From Struthio camelus (lineage: Eukaryota; Chordata; Aves; Struthioniformes; Struthionidae), in NCBI RefSeq assembly GCF_040807025.1, contig NC_090944.1, positions 118,622,738 through 118,686,737 of the forward strand: a stretch of 64,000 nucleotides of DNA, read 5' to 3'. How positions within the stretch are numbered: the stretch's first letter is position 1; each line of letters begins with the position of its first letter. Shown here one piece after another: positions 35,723-64,000 of the stretch. The notes below the pieces were generated by a model. It had not been told where the DNA came from, made no database searches, and worked only from the letters and a program-made list of their open reading frames with translations. The position numbers and the translations under genes were made by a program.

Positions 35723-35734
35723 CAAGATGGCGGC
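35723..35734 (+). promoter_or_regulatory. PPP4R3B: Perfect TISU / YY1 element
   Basis: CAAGATGGCGGC matches all 12 positions of the TISU consensus SAASATGGCGGC, which binds YY1 in DNA and supports initiation on very short leaders in mRNA. Its ATG opens only a six-codon frame here. Confidence 0.7.
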
Positions 35735-35747
35735 CGCGCTCTGGTAG
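35727..35747 (+). CDS. Upstream ORF 1 of PPP4R3B (six codons)
   Basis: An ATG inside the TISU element is followed by five codons and TAG (M-A-A-A-L-W). It ends 222 bases before the main start. Translation is inferred only from the motif. Confidence 0.4.
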   Translation: MAAALW

Positions 35748-35813
35748 CGGCGGAGCGGCGGCAGCCAGGGGCCGAGCCGGGGCGCAGCGTCGCCCTCTCG
35801 CCGTCGGGGAGCC

Positions 35814-35852
35814 ATGAAAAGCGGCGCGTTAAAGGCCCCGCGCTGCCCGTGA
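35814..35852 (+). CDS. Upstream ORF 2 of PPP4R3B (12 codons)
   Basis: ATG in the context gagccATGa, 12 codons ending CRP-like (RCP) and then TGA, 117 bases before the main start. The Kozak context is moderate. It is present in the mRNA only if transcription starts upstream. Confidence 0.35.
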   Translation: MKSGALKAPRCP

Positions 35853-35969
35853 GTGGCCCGGCTCCGCGCCCGCCGTCCCTCGCTCCATCGCCCCCCCCCC
35901 CTCCGGAGGCGGAGCGGGCCCGGGCTCGGGGCCGGGGCCGGCGCGGAGGCCCGAGGCCGGGGCTGCACC

Positions 35970-63781
<27,812 letters not shown>

Positions 63782-64000
63782 GTGGGACAACTTGAGTAAG
63801 AGTGCAAGAGCAGCAGTATCATGAAATTGTACTGATTGTAATGCAGTAAGGTTAGCATTAGTCTCTGGGCAGAGTATCTTATTTACGATTAAATCGATAC
63901 AGAGGTCTATTCAGTTAAAGCCCTTAATAGTTTTGGGGAAGGTTTAAAGATGTGTTCGGTAGGACTGATAATCTCGTGGGCACAACTGAATCTTTTATCT
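63782..64000 (+). other. PPP4R3B: Start of PPP4R3B intron 15
   Basis: Intronic sequence to the window edge. No stop-bearing terminal exon is present here. Confidence 0.7.

Overview
The window is vertebrate nuclear DNA, almost certainly from a bird. It holds two multi-exon protein genes with GT-AG introns (one GC-AG exception), CpG-island promoters, and degraded copies of CR1, the dominant LINE of bird genomes. Non-avian reptiles also carry CR1, but the compact introns and the CR1 subtype fit a bird best. The species cannot be read from the sequence alone. Layout, all on the + strand: 1-5340 is gene-poor upstream DNA. 5340-6250 is a CpG island with three CCAAT boxes. 5915-28171 is the complete 28-exon coding region of PNPT1 (mitochondrial polynucleotide phosphorylase, 804 codons as spliced here), with two predicted poly(A) signals at 28830 and 28860. 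About 6.5 kb of intergenic DNA follows. A second CpG island lies at about 35430-36350, and the first 15 coding exons of PPP4R3B (SMEK2, regulatory subunit 3B of protein phosphatase 4) run from 35970 to 63781. The last coding exon, expected to encode an acidic and basic tail, is beyond the window. The head-to-tail order PNPT1 then PPP4R3B matches the order in mammals as I recall it. The two proteins are not known to work in one pathway: PNPT1 degrades and handles RNA in mitochondria, while PPP4R3B targets a nuclear and cytosolic phosphatase. Their adjacency is conserved synteny, not an operon. I assembled the exons by hand; every junction keeps the reading frame, and the joined proteins follow the known families end to end. 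Repeats are modest: an antisense CR1 tail and a long sense CR1 in PNPT1 intron 3, an antisense CR1 tail in intron 14, and scattered homopolymers and short tandem repeats. I see no undescribed multi-gene system. The points most worth a second look are small and specific: a perfect 12-base tandem duplication of the donor of PNPT1 exon 10 that would add four residues in frame; an alanine in place of the last glycine of the KH-domain GXXG loop of PNPT1; a GC-AG intron in PPP4R3B; a perfect TISU/YY1 start element that opens only a six-codon ORF upstream of the PPP4R3B start; and a strong donor motif seven bases inside PPP4R3B exon 4.
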